From: SAR202 cluster bacterium
GTDB lineage: Bacteria; Chloroflexota; Dehalococcoidia; Lucifugimonadales; UBA3495
NCBI GenBank assembly: GCA_009392095.1
Contig: VFHF01000151.1
Location: 1-6,404, forward strand
Direction: 5' to 3'
DNA: 6,404 bases
How positions within the stretch are numbered: the first letter of the stretch is position 1; the number at the start of each line of letters is the position of its first letter. The notes beneath the pieces are model-generated. The model saw nothing but the letters and a program-made list of their open reading frames with translations, was not told where the DNA came from and made no database searches. Positions 1-5,983 of this stretch are shown piece by piece. Position numbers and translations under genes: made by a program.

Positions 1-191
1 CCGGCGACGTTTTGACTGAAGCCGGAATCACCGGTCCTGAAGAACAATCCGAGGCCCAAAACGCGGGTCTGGCAGACCTTTTGATAAGTGATTACGTGCT
101 GCCTTTTGAGGCAGTTTCGGTGCTGCTGCTAGCGGCGCTGATCGGAGCTTTAGTCCTGGTGCGGCCCAATCCGGGAACGGGGAAGGGCTAG
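1..191 (+). CDS. nuoJ: NADH-quinone oxidoreductase subunit J, C-terminal fragment (5' end outside window)
   Basis: Membrane subunit of complex I. Only the last 62 residues are present: the first complete codon starts at base 3 and the TAG stop is at 189-191. The fragment has a hydrophilic, acidic stretch (GITGPEEQSEAQNAG), then DYVLPFEAVSVLLLAALIGA, which matches the family's highly recognisable YxLPFExxSxLLLxAxIGA segment forming the last transmembrane helix, then a short polar tail (VRPNPGTGKG). In the complex NuoJ lies next to NuoK and NuoA; its TM3, which is not in this window, carries the pi-bulge thought to move during coupling. The stop is 6 bases before the nuoK start, as expected for co-translated operon genes. 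A GGAAGGG tract in its last codons (181-187) can serve as the nuoK ribosome binding site. Nothing looks broken; it is partial only because the window starts inside it. Confidence 0.93.
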   Translation, partial: GDVLTEAGITGPEEQSEAQNAGLADLLISDYVLPFEAVSVLLLAALIGALVLVRPNPGTGKG

Positions 192-197
192 CTGAGC

Positions 198-527
198 ATG
201 TCGTTTGAAGCAATCATGGTCGTTTCGGCCATCTTGTTCTGTATCGGCCTTTATGGCTCCCTGGCCCGGCGTAATGTCTTGGCCGTGTTGATGTCTATTG
301 AACTGATGTTCAACGCCGTCAACGTGACCCTGGTCGCCATGGCTAAATACCTGGCGCCGGCCGCCCTGCAAGACGACATCAGCTCGGTGCTCACCGGACA
401 GGTATTCGCGGTATTCATCATTACCGTGGCCGCCGCCGAGATTGCCCTGGGGTTGGGCATCGTCTTCGCCATGTACCGGACCAACGAATCGGTGGACCTG
501 TCCGATGCCACCGCATTGCGGAACTGA
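198..527 (+). CDS. nuoK: NADH-quinone oxidoreductase subunit K
   Basis: Small MrpC-like membrane subunit of complex I, 109 residues (family about 100), with three transmembrane helices at roughly residues 4-22, 27-49 and 66-92. The two buried glutamates that carry the proton path are visible: Glu35 in the MSIELMFNAVN motif of TM2 (E. coli Glu36) and Glu81 in the TVAAAEIALGLGIV motif of TM3 (E. coli Glu72). The RRN motif at 24-26 is the usual positive cytoplasmic turn. The hydrophilic tail (YRTNESVDLSDATALRN) is the ordinary family ending, slightly longer than in E. coli. The ATG is preceded by GGAAGGG at 181-187, about 10 bases upstream, and the N-terminus aligns with the family start, so the start is well supported. 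nuoJ ends 6 bases upstream. Unusually, the next gene is not nuoL but a small soluble protein, 22 bases downstream. Confidence 0.97.
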   Translation: MSFEAIMVVSAILFCIGLYGSLARRNVLAVLMSIELMFNAVNVTLVAMAKYLAPAALQDDISSVLTGQVFAVFIITVAAAEIALGLGIVFAMYRTNESVDLSDATALRN

Positions 528-549
528 CCCCTTCGGGTTTTAAGAGAAT

Positions 550-744
550 ATGTGGGTTGAATTCAAACAAGCGCCAAACCTGATGCTGGCGGAGATGTGG
601 AAAGAGGTCCTCGAAGGCGAGGGCCTGCCGACCCGCATCTTGCCGGAGGGCGACATATTGGACTGGGCCGAACGGGTCCCGTTCAATATCTACGTGCCCA
701 AGGGTAGAGAACACGTCGCTGAAGAGATACTCCGGAAGCTATAG
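550..744 (+). CDS. Small DUF2007-like protein inserted between nuoK and nuoL
   Basis: A 64-residue soluble protein with no signal peptide or membrane segment. It resembles the DUF2007 family ('putative signal transducing protein', PF09413), whose members run strand, helix, strand, loop, strand, helix. Here: strand WVEFKQAP (2-9), helix over NLMLAEMWKEVLEGEG (10-25), strand LPTRILPE (26-33), polar loop with DILDWAERV (35-43), strand PFNIYVPKG (44-52) and helix REHVAEEILRKL (53-64). The family hallmarks are the A/E-rich first helix ending in LExEGLP and the closing I-V-P/D...A-EIL-L pattern. Its biochemical role is unknown; its position suggests co-expression with complex I, perhaps assembly or regulation, but that is inference. 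The ATG is the first start after an in-frame TAA at 541-543; AAGAGA at 542-547 is a close, imperfect ribosome binding site. The TAG stop (742-744) directly touches the nuoL ATG in the same frame. Coding reality is high; family assignment is moderate. Confidence 0.82.
   Translation: MWVEFKQAPNLMLAEMWKEVLEGEGLPTRILPEGDILDWAERVPFNIYVPKGREHVAEEILRKL
734..738 (+). promoter_or_regulatory. nuoL ribosome binding site inside the upstream gene
   Basis: GGAAG lies 6 bases before the ATG at 745 and overlaps the last sense codons of the small upstream gene. It fixes the nuoL start: the codon just before the ATG is an in-frame TAG, so no longer NuoL is possible without readthrough. The overlap means that ribosomes finishing the small gene stop on top of the nuoL initiation site, a typical coupling geometry. 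Confidence 0.6.
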
Positions 745-2790
745 ATGGCAAGCCAAGCTGTGATCTGGTCCATCTTCTTGCTGCCTTTGGGTTCCTTTGT
801 ATTCGCCGCGTTGGTGGTCCGGCCCTTTTTCAACCGATTTTCCCTGGTTAGCGGACTAGCCACCATCGCCGCCCTGGGCACAGCGCTGGGATTCTCAATC
901 TGGACCCTGCGCTCGGTGATCCTGGGCTACGAACTGGAATTCGAGCCCGTCGAATGGTTGGAAGTTGGCGGTGCGACCATCGATTTCGGTCTGCTGGTCG
1001 ACCCATTGACGGCGCTGATGTTGGTGGTGGTCACCGGGGTTAGCCTACTGGTGCAGATCTACTCCCTCGGTTACATGAAGGGTGACGCGAGCTTCTCCCG
1101 TTACTACGCCTACATGTCTCTGTTCACTGCTGCTATGCTGGGGCTGGTGTTGGCGTCCAATATCATCCAGCTCTATGTGTTCTGGGAGTTGGTGGGTGTG
1201 TCGTCCTACCTGTTGATCGGCTTCTGGCATGAACGGCCCGCTGCGGCTGCCGCAGCCAAGAAAGCGTTCATCATCACCCGCATCGGCGACGTTGGATTCC
1301 TGATCGCCATTCTGTATCTGTTCACCCAGTCAGACAACTTCGCTGCAGCAGGGCTGAACGCCTTCCATATTCCGGACATATGGGAAGCAGCCCGGCCCGA
1401 AGCTGCCGCCGGAGCCATACTTGGCGGCGCGGTCCTGACCTGGCTGGCCCTGGGCATCTTTGCCGGGGCTGCGGGCAAGTCGGGCCAATTTCCACTGCAT
1501 ACTTGGCTCCCCGATGCTATGGAGGGCCCAACCCCGGTCAGCGCCCTGATCCACGCGGCCACCATGGTCGCCGCCGGCGTTTTTCTGGTGGCCAGGTTCT
1601 TCCCGGTCTTTGAGCACTCAGCCGACGCGATGACTGTCGTGGCTTTGGTGGGCGCATTTACCGCCGTTTTCGCGGCGTCTATGGGCCTGGTGATGAACGA
1701 CATCAAGCGGGTGATGGCCTACTCCACGATCAGTCAACTAGGCTACATGATGGCGGCCCTGGGACTGGGTCTGTATGCGCCGGCAATATTCCATCTGGTG
1801 ACTCACGCGGCCTTCAAGGCGCTCCTCTTCCTTGGGGCAGGCAGTGTTAACCACGCCACGGGAACCTTCGACATGCGTTACATGGGAGGCCTGCGGAAGG
1901 TCATGCCGGTCACCTACATCTTGGTGTTGGTCGCGGGCTTGAGCTTAGTAGGAATCATTCCCCTGGCTGGGTTCTGGAGTAAAGACGAGATACTCCTGGG
2001 CGCCTGGAACGGTACCGGCCTAGTAGACAATTGGGTCAACAAGGTGACTTTCTCCGCGCTGATTGGGGGCGTGATAGTCACGGCTTTCTATACCATCAGG
2101 ATGATCATCCTGACGTTCCACGGCGAGTTCCGTGGCGGCATCGAGAAAGAACTGGCAGACAGGGTCCAGAGCCAACCAGATGCGGAAGCTCCCCACGGCG
2201 GTCACGGTGGCCTGAATCTGCACGAGTCGCCCTTCGTCATGGTGCTGCCAATGCTGGTGTTGGGTGTGATCGCGGTACTTGTAGGCTATTTGGCGAATCC
2301 CCAGTGGACCGAGGAGATCGGCATACCCAGACACTGGATAACCGGGTTCTTGGGTGATGGCCTGAGCGCAGCGCTGGGAGCCGTTGGACACGCAGAAACT
2401 CTCGACTTCAGCCGTTGGATGGCCACCATCTCGACCGTGGCTGCGCTTTCGGGAATCGGGCTCGCTTTGCTCCTCTACTTGCGCCGAAAAGACCAGCGGG
2501 CCGACCCTCTGGAGAAAGTTAAGCCTGTGCATACCCTGCTTTCTCAGAAATACTACATGGACATCCTGTATGAGAACCTGGTCGTTCGAAAGGGGTTCTA
2601 CAAGGTTATCGCCGGTACGACCGACTGGATCGATAGCAATATCGTGGACCGGGCCGTGGACACCATTGGATGGTTCTTCCGGAACATTGGCACGGCCATC
2701 GGGAAGTTCCAGACCGGACAGGTGCAGACCTACGCGACCGGGGTAGCTTTCGGCGTAATGGCCATCATTCTGGCGTTTTTGCTGGCATAG
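745..2790 (+). CDS. nuoL: NADH-quinone oxidoreductase subunit L (distal proton-pumping subunit)
   Basis: The distal antiporter-like subunit of the complex I membrane arm, 681 residues (E. coli 613; many bacteria 630-690). The N-terminal antiporter domain carries FWELVGVSSYLLIGFWHERP with Glu148 (E. coli Glu144), then GAAGKSGQFPLHTWLPDAME with Lys245 (E. coli Lys229) in broken helix TM7, followed by GPTPVSALIHAATMVAAG. His350, His354 and Lys358 sit in the FHLVTHAAFKALLFLGAGSV motif, and Lys413 in GFWSKDEIL (E. coli Lys399) in TM12. After about residue 460 comes a polar loop with a His/Gly patch (481-493), further helices, and then the lateral amphipathic helix region starting near KYYMDILYENLVVRKGFYK and ending before KFQTGQVQTYA, with the final anchoring helix at 661-681. 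All proton-path residues are present. It starts directly after the upstream TAG with GGAAG at the right distance and ends 14 bases before nuoM. Confidence 0.98.
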   Translation: MASQAVIWSIFLLPLGSFVFAALVVRPFFNRFSLVSGLATIAALGTALGFSIWTLRSVILGYELEFEPVEWLEVGGATIDFGLLVDPLTALMLVVVTGVSLLVQIYSLGYMKGDASFSRYYAYMSLFTAAMLGLVLASNIIQLYVFWELVGVSSYLLIGFWHERPAAAAAAKKAFIITRIGDVGFLIAILYLFTQSDNFAAAGLNAFHIPDIWEAARPEAAAGAILGGAVLTWLALGIFAGAAGKSGQFPLHTWLPDAMEGPTPVSALIHAATMVAAGVFLVARFFPVFEHSADAMTVVALVGAFTAVFAASMGLVMNDIKRVMAYSTISQLGYMMAALGLGLYAPAIFHLVTHAAFKALLFLGAGSVNHATGTFDMRYMGGLRKVMPVTYILVLVAGLSLVGIIPLAGFWSKDEILLGAWNGTGLVDNWVNKVTFSALIGGVIVTAFYTIRMIILTFHGEFRGGIEKELADRVQSQPDAEAPHGGHGGLNLHESPFVMVLPMLVLGVIAVLVGYLANPQWTEEIGIPRHWITGFLGDGLSAALGAVGHAETLDFSRWMATISTVAALSGIGLALLLYLRRKDQRADPLEKVKPVHTLLSQKYYMDILYENLVVRKGFYKVIAGTTDWIDSNIVDRAVDTIGWFFRNIGTAIGKFQTGQVQTYATGVAFGVMAIILAFLLA

Positions 2791-2804
2791 AGATAAAGGA
2801 CTAG

Positions 2805-4337
2805 ATGGTAGACGGTTTCAACGGACTTTTAACGGCGACGGTGTTCCTGCCTGCGGCAGGAGCGTTGGTATTGCTGTTGCTGGTTAGAGGCGACAAGAAT
2901 GTGCGGAATTTCGCCGTTCTGATCGCTCTGGCCGACCTCGTGCTGTCGCTATTGGTCTTTGGCTTCTTTGACCGGGGCGATGGCGCAGACCGGTTCCAGT
3001 TCGTTGATCAGATAACCTGGATCCCCGACGTGGGCCTGAACGCGAATTACCTGCTGACCGTGGACGGGCTCAGCGCGCCCTTGGTGGCGTTGACCGGACT
3101 GCTGGGCATGTGCTCCGTGCTGGCTTCATGGCACATCGGCATGCGGGTCAAAGAGTATTTCATCTGGCTGTTGGTGCTCCAAACGGCGGTAATGGGGGTA
3201 TTCACCTCCATGGATCTACTGCTCTTCTTCCTCTTCTGGGAGTTGGAGCTGGTGCCCATGTTCATGCTGATCTCAGTGTGGGGCAGCGGCCGAAAAGAAT
3301 ACTCGGCCATGAAATTCCTGATCTTCACCATCCTGGGCAGCGCCTTCATGCTGGTGGGCATCGTGGCGGTATTCCTGACCGCCGATATCGGCACGTTCAA
3401 TATGGTGGAGCTCTCCACCAAAGCCACGATGTTGACCTCCGCCGGACTGCTGATCCCACTATCCGGTTTGTTCTGGCTCTTCTTCGTCGGTTTCGCGATA
3501 AAGCTGCCCTCCTGGCCGCTGCACACCTGGCTGCCCGATGCCCACACCGATGCGCCAACCGCTGCCAGCGTCATGCTGGCTGGCGTGCTGCTCAAGATGG
3601 GCGGATACGGGCTCCTTCGTATCAACGTTGGCATGTTCCCCTCCCAGACCGACCGCTTTGCCTGGGCGTTGGTGGTCTTGGGTGTGGTCAGTGTGCTTTA
3701 CGGCGCGGTGGTCACCATGCGGCAGACCGACCTGAAACGACTGATCGCGTACTCCAGCATCAGCCACATGGGATTGGTGTTGGTGGGCATCGGCTCCGTG
3801 GGAATCTCCCAAGGGACCCTGAGCGTCGCCGGACTGAACGGCGCCGCCATGCAATTGTTCACCCACGGCACGGTGACCGGACTGTTGTTTCTGGCGGTGG
3901 GGCTGGTATATGAGAAGACTCACACCCGCTACATACCGGACCTTGGTGGCCTGGCCGGGCGGATGCCGGTGGTGGCTGTGGCGATGCTAATCGCAGGACT
4001 GGCGTCTCTAGGGCTGCCAGGACTGAGCGGATTTGTCTCAGAGTTGTTGGTGTTTCTGGGGGCTTTCCAAGCCTACGCCTGGCCCACGGTGCTGGCAGTA
4101 CTGGGTATCATCCTGGCGGCGGGCTATATCCTCTGGATGATGGAACGCACCTTCTTCGGCCTGCGGCGGGAGAGTTTTGACGACCTGACCGATGCCTCGG
4201 TGGTTGAGGCGGCTCCCCTGGCGTTGATGGTAGTTACGATCATCGGGGTGGGTATCTGGCCCTCGTTGTTGACCGACGTTTTCGAATCCGGACTGAACCC
4301 CATGGTTGAGGTTCTAAATGGGGTGATTAACCCGTAA
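2805..4337 (+). CDS. nuoM: NADH-quinone oxidoreductase subunit M (proton-pumping subunit)
   Basis: Middle antiporter-like subunit of the complex I membrane arm, 510 residues (E. coli 509), with about 14 transmembrane helices. Key residues visible: Glu146 in LFFLFWELELVPMFMLI (E. coli Glu144), Lys233 in FVGFAIKLPSWPLHTWLPDA (E. coli Lys234), Lys264 in AGVLLKMGGYGLLRI (E. coli Lys265), His354 in QLFTHGTVTGLLFL, and Glu413 in GLSGFVSELLVFLGAF (E. coli Glu407). The AHTDAPTAASVMLAG stretch is characteristic of NuoM as opposed to NuoL or NuoN. The start has a good ribosome binding site, AAAGGA at 2795-2800, 4 bases upstream, inside the 14-base gap after nuoL. The stop TAA shares its last base with the nuoN ATG (TAATG), so translation of the two is probably coupled. 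Length and motifs are normal, with no sign of damage. Confidence 0.98.
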   Translation: MVDGFNGLLTATVFLPAAGALVLLLLVRGDKNVRNFAVLIALADLVLSLLVFGFFDRGDGADRFQFVDQITWIPDVGLNANYLLTVDGLSAPLVALTGLLGMCSVLASWHIGMRVKEYFIWLLVLQTAVMGVFTSMDLLLFFLFWELELVPMFMLISVWGSGRKEYSAMKFLIFTILGSAFMLVGIVAVFLTADIGTFNMVELSTKATMLTSAGLLIPLSGLFWLFFVGFAIKLPSWPLHTWLPDAHTDAPTAASVMLAGVLLKMGGYGLLRINVGMFPSQTDRFAWALVVLGVVSVLYGAVVTMRQTDLKRLIAYSSISHMGLVLVGIGSVGISQGTLSVAGLNGAAMQLFTHGTVTGLLFLAVGLVYEKTHTRYIPDLGGLAGRMPVVAVAMLIAGLASLGLPGLSGFVSELLVFLGAFQAYAWPTVLAVLGIILAAGYILWMMERTFFGLRRESFDDLTDASVVEAAPLALMVVTIIGVGIWPSLLTDVFESGLNPMVEVLNGVINP

Positions 4338-5866
4338 TGTCAGTCCACGATTTTTACGTACTATCCCCTTATCTCGCCATGGCTGGAGCCGCGGTGCTGG
4401 TGATTTTGCTGGACCTGGTCCTGCCTAAAAAGAGCCTGTTGCCGTACTTCGCCTTTGCGTCTCTGGCCGGGCCGTTCGTTCTGAGCCTGATACAGTTCTA
4501 CGACTTGGCGGGAGCCACCAGTTTGCTCCACGGCGCCGATGCTTTCTCCACCGAAGAGCCGAGTATTCTGCTGGGAACGATTTCGGTCGACCGGTTCGCC
4601 CTGTTCTTTAACTTCCTGGTCATTGCCTGCGCAGCCTTGGTCGTGATGTCGTCCACCGATTATGTGCGAAACATGGAGCGGTTCCAGGGCGAGTATTTCG
4701 GGCTGATATTGTTCGCCGCCACCGGGATGATGCTCTTGGCGGCCGCCACCGAACTGATCACCATCTACGTGTCATTGGAGTTGACGACTCTGCCCATGGC
4801 CGCTTTGACCGCCTTCTTATTGACCAAGAACTCCAGTGAGGCAGGAATGAAGTTCCTGATCATTGGGGCGGTCAGCTCGGCGCTGATGCTCTATGGAATG
4901 GCCCTGGTCTTCGGGTTTACCGGCAGCACCCAATTGACGGAAATTTCCACGGCCATCGGCCAGGCCACGGGCGACACGCCCTTCGGAAACTATGCCCTGT
5001 TCTTGGGAATCATCCTGATGATTGCCGGGTTCGGCTTCAAACTTTCGGCGGCCCCCTTCCAGATGTGGGTACCGGATGTCTATGAAGGCGGCCCAACTCC
5101 CGTGGTCGGGTTCCTGTCGGTGGCCAGCAAAGCGGCTGCCTTCGCAATTGTCTTGCGGGTACTTTTCACCGGGTTCTTCGATGTGGCCTTGGACTGGGGA
5201 ATCTTGATCGCCGGCCTGGCCGGCGCTTCCATGGTCATCGGGAACTTGGTGGCCATCAGCCAGAGCAACATCAGGCGTCTTTTCGGTTACAGTACCATCT
5301 CCCATGCGGGGTACATTCTGGTAGGCGTGGCGGCTGGAGTAAAATCGGGCGACGGCATCTTCAAGGCCCCAGAGTTCGCAGCCATCGGCCCCGATTCAGT
5401 CCTTTTCTACTTAGCAGCCTACGCGGCGGCCAACCTGACCGCATTCTTCGCCATCACCATCATCAGTTCCAAGATCAACAGCGACCAGATCAGCGACTAC
5501 GCTGGTCTATCTACCAGGAATCCGGTACTGGCCGTAGTGCTGGCTCTGTCGTTGCTGGCTTTGATCGGCGTGCCGCCAACCGGGATATTCATCGCCAAGC
5601 TGTATATATTCACGGCGGCAGTGGATAGTGGACTGATCTGGCTGGCCATCCTGGGAGTGATAAATAGCGCGGTCTCCGCCTACTACTACGTGCGCATCAT
5701 CAGGGTGATGTTCACTCAGCCTTCGGAGTCCGTTCAGAAGATTACGGCGTCGCCGGCGCCGTGGCTGGCTCTGGGACTGGCAGGAGCGGCGATGGTCTTC
5801 ATGGGAATCGCGCCAGGGTTTGTCATGGAAGCGGCCCAAGAAGCCGTTAAAGCGCTGGCGGTTTAG
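4337..5866 (+). CDS. nuoN: NADH-quinone oxidoreductase subunit N (proton-pumping subunit)
   Basis: Proximal antiporter-like subunit of complex I, 509 residues (E. coli 485), about 14 transmembrane helices. Path residues visible: Glu148 in TIYVSLELTTLPMAAL (E. coli Glu133), Lys235 in IAGFGFKLSAAPFQMWVPDV (E. coli Lys217), Lys265 in GFLSVASKAAAFA (E. coli Lys247) and Lys421 in GVPPTGIFIAKLYIF (E. coli Lys395). The segment APFQMWVPDVYEGGPTPVVGF and the RRLFGYSTISHAGYILVG stretch (313-330) are diagnostic of NuoN. The LELTTLP variant of the TM5 motif differs from the proteobacterial form. The ATG overlaps the nuoM stop by one base; a weak G-rich site (4320-4326) lies about 10 bases upstream, so initiation probably depends on ribosomes terminating nuoM. 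This is the last recognisable nuo gene in the window; a 113-base gap follows. Confidence 0.98.
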   Translation: MSVHDFYVLSPYLAMAGAAVLVILLDLVLPKKSLLPYFAFASLAGPFVLSLIQFYDLAGATSLLHGADAFSTEEPSILLGTISVDRFALFFNFLVIACAALVVMSSTDYVRNMERFQGEYFGLILFAATGMMLLAAATELITIYVSLELTTLPMAALTAFLLTKNSSEAGMKFLIIGAVSSALMLYGMALVFGFTGSTQLTEISTAIGQATGDTPFGNYALFLGIILMIAGFGFKLSAAPFQMWVPDVYEGGPTPVVGFLSVASKAAAFAIVLRVLFTGFFDVALDWGILIAGLAGASMVIGNLVAISQSNIRRLFGYSTISHAGYILVGVAAGVKSGDGIFKAPEFAAIGPDSVLFYLAAYAAANLTAFFAITIISSKINSDQISDYAGLSTRNPVLAVVLALSLLALIGVPPTGIFIAKLYIFTAAVDSGLIWLAILGVINSAVSAYYYVRIIRVMFTQPSESVQKITASPAPWLALGLAGAAMVFMGIAPGFVMEAAQEAVKALAV

Positions 5867-5979
5867 CGAACAGGGATACCCAAAAAATAACCCGGAGCAG
5901 CCTAATAGAAAAAGGGTCATAATTAAGAAGCTGTATTTACGAACCAGACCATAGAAACGGATATGCCGGCCAAACAACG
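5867..5979 (+). other. AT-rich intergenic spacer between nuoN and NAD kinase
   Basis: The only real gap in the window. Hand count gives about 43% GC overall and about 35% across 5881-5940, clearly below the surrounding coding DNA. It contains a short GGGATACCC palindrome (5873-5881) followed by six A residues, and an imperfect inverted repeat ATAACCC (5887-5893) with GGGTCAT (5914-5920) around a 20-base loop. Neither has the strong stem plus T-run of an intrinsic terminator on the + strand. The base composition suggests a regulatory spacer, perhaps with a promoter for the NAD kinase, but read-through from nuo is equally possible. Confidence 0.6.
5918..5923 (+). promoter_or_regulatory. Possible -10 element for NAD kinase
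   Basis: CATAAT matches the sigma-70 type -10 consensus TATAAT at five of six positions and lies about 56 bases before the NAD kinase ATG, in the most AT-rich part of the spacer. No good -35 is found at 16-18 bases upstream (the DNA there reads GGAGCAG, 5894-5900) and there is no TGn extension. It could easily be chance in AT-rich DNA. Confidence 0.2.
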
Positions 5980-5983
5980 ATGA
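5963..5983 (+). CDS. Possible six-residue leader mini-ORF (MPAKQR) overlapping the NAD kinase start
   Basis: ATG at 5963 opens a reading frame of six codons, MPAKQR, ended by TGA at 5981-5983. The stop overlaps the NAD kinase ATG in an ATGA arrangement (5980-5983), the classic geometry for translational coupling. ACGGA at 5957-5961 is a weak and very close ribosome binding site, only one base from the mini-ORF start. The NAD kinase ATG has no purine-rich site of its own at the usual distance (bases CCAAACAACG precede it), which makes reinitiation an attractive but unproven idea. A frame this short arises often by chance. Confidence 0.18.
   Translation: MPAKQR

Noticed and set aside
527..541. 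Short hairpin ACCC-CTTC-GGGT followed by T residues right after the nuoK stop, as a possible terminator or attenuator before the inserted gene.
   Set aside because: The stem is only four to five base pairs and the T tract is four bases; termination here would cut off nuoL, M and N. It could at most be a weak processing or pausing site.
1206..1706. 166-codon open frame on the - strand opposite nuoL.
   Set aside because: Antisense to the most conserved part of NuoL (Glu148 to TM8); the absence of stops follows from codon use of the sense gene. No domain recognised.
2020..2532. 170-codon - strand frame opposite the C-terminal part of nuoL.
   Set aside because: Antisense shadow; His/Gln/Arg-rich with no coherent fold or family signature, and no support from context.
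3047..3634. 195-codon open frame on the - strand opposite nuoM.
   Set aside because: Antisense shadow of a strongly recognised membrane protein; composition is Ser/Thr/Pro/Met-rich with no recognisable domain or start signal.
3110..3913. Long open frame (267 codons) on the + strand within nuoM in another frame.
   Set aside because: It lies wholly inside nuoM, which has full-length motifs; its translation is Arg/His/Gly-rich with no family character, typical of an out-of-frame shadow in GC-rich DNA.
745..5866. Resemblance among nuoL, nuoM and nuoN (for example PLHTWLPDA in both L and M) as a recent tandem duplication.
   Set aside because: These subunits are ancient paralogues of the Mrp antiporter family; the shared motifs are old family signatures, and there is no long nucleotide identity.
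5873..5887. GGGATACCC palindrome followed by six A residues, as a terminator of the nuo operon.
   Set aside because: Three-base-pair stem with a three-base loop and an A-run rather than a T-run on the + strand; read on the - strand the T-run precedes the stem instead of following it. Not a convincing intrinsic terminator for either strand.
5507..5977. 156-codon - strand frame starting in the nuoN-nadK spacer, with a hydrophobic N-terminal stretch (FLIMTLFLLGCSGLFFG) resembling a lipoprotein signal.
   Set aside because: The hydrophobic run ending in LLGCSG looks like a lipobox by chance and is followed by Arg/Gln/Ser-rich antisense of nuoN without any domain. The overlap with nuoN covers most of its length, so a real divergent gene is unlikely.
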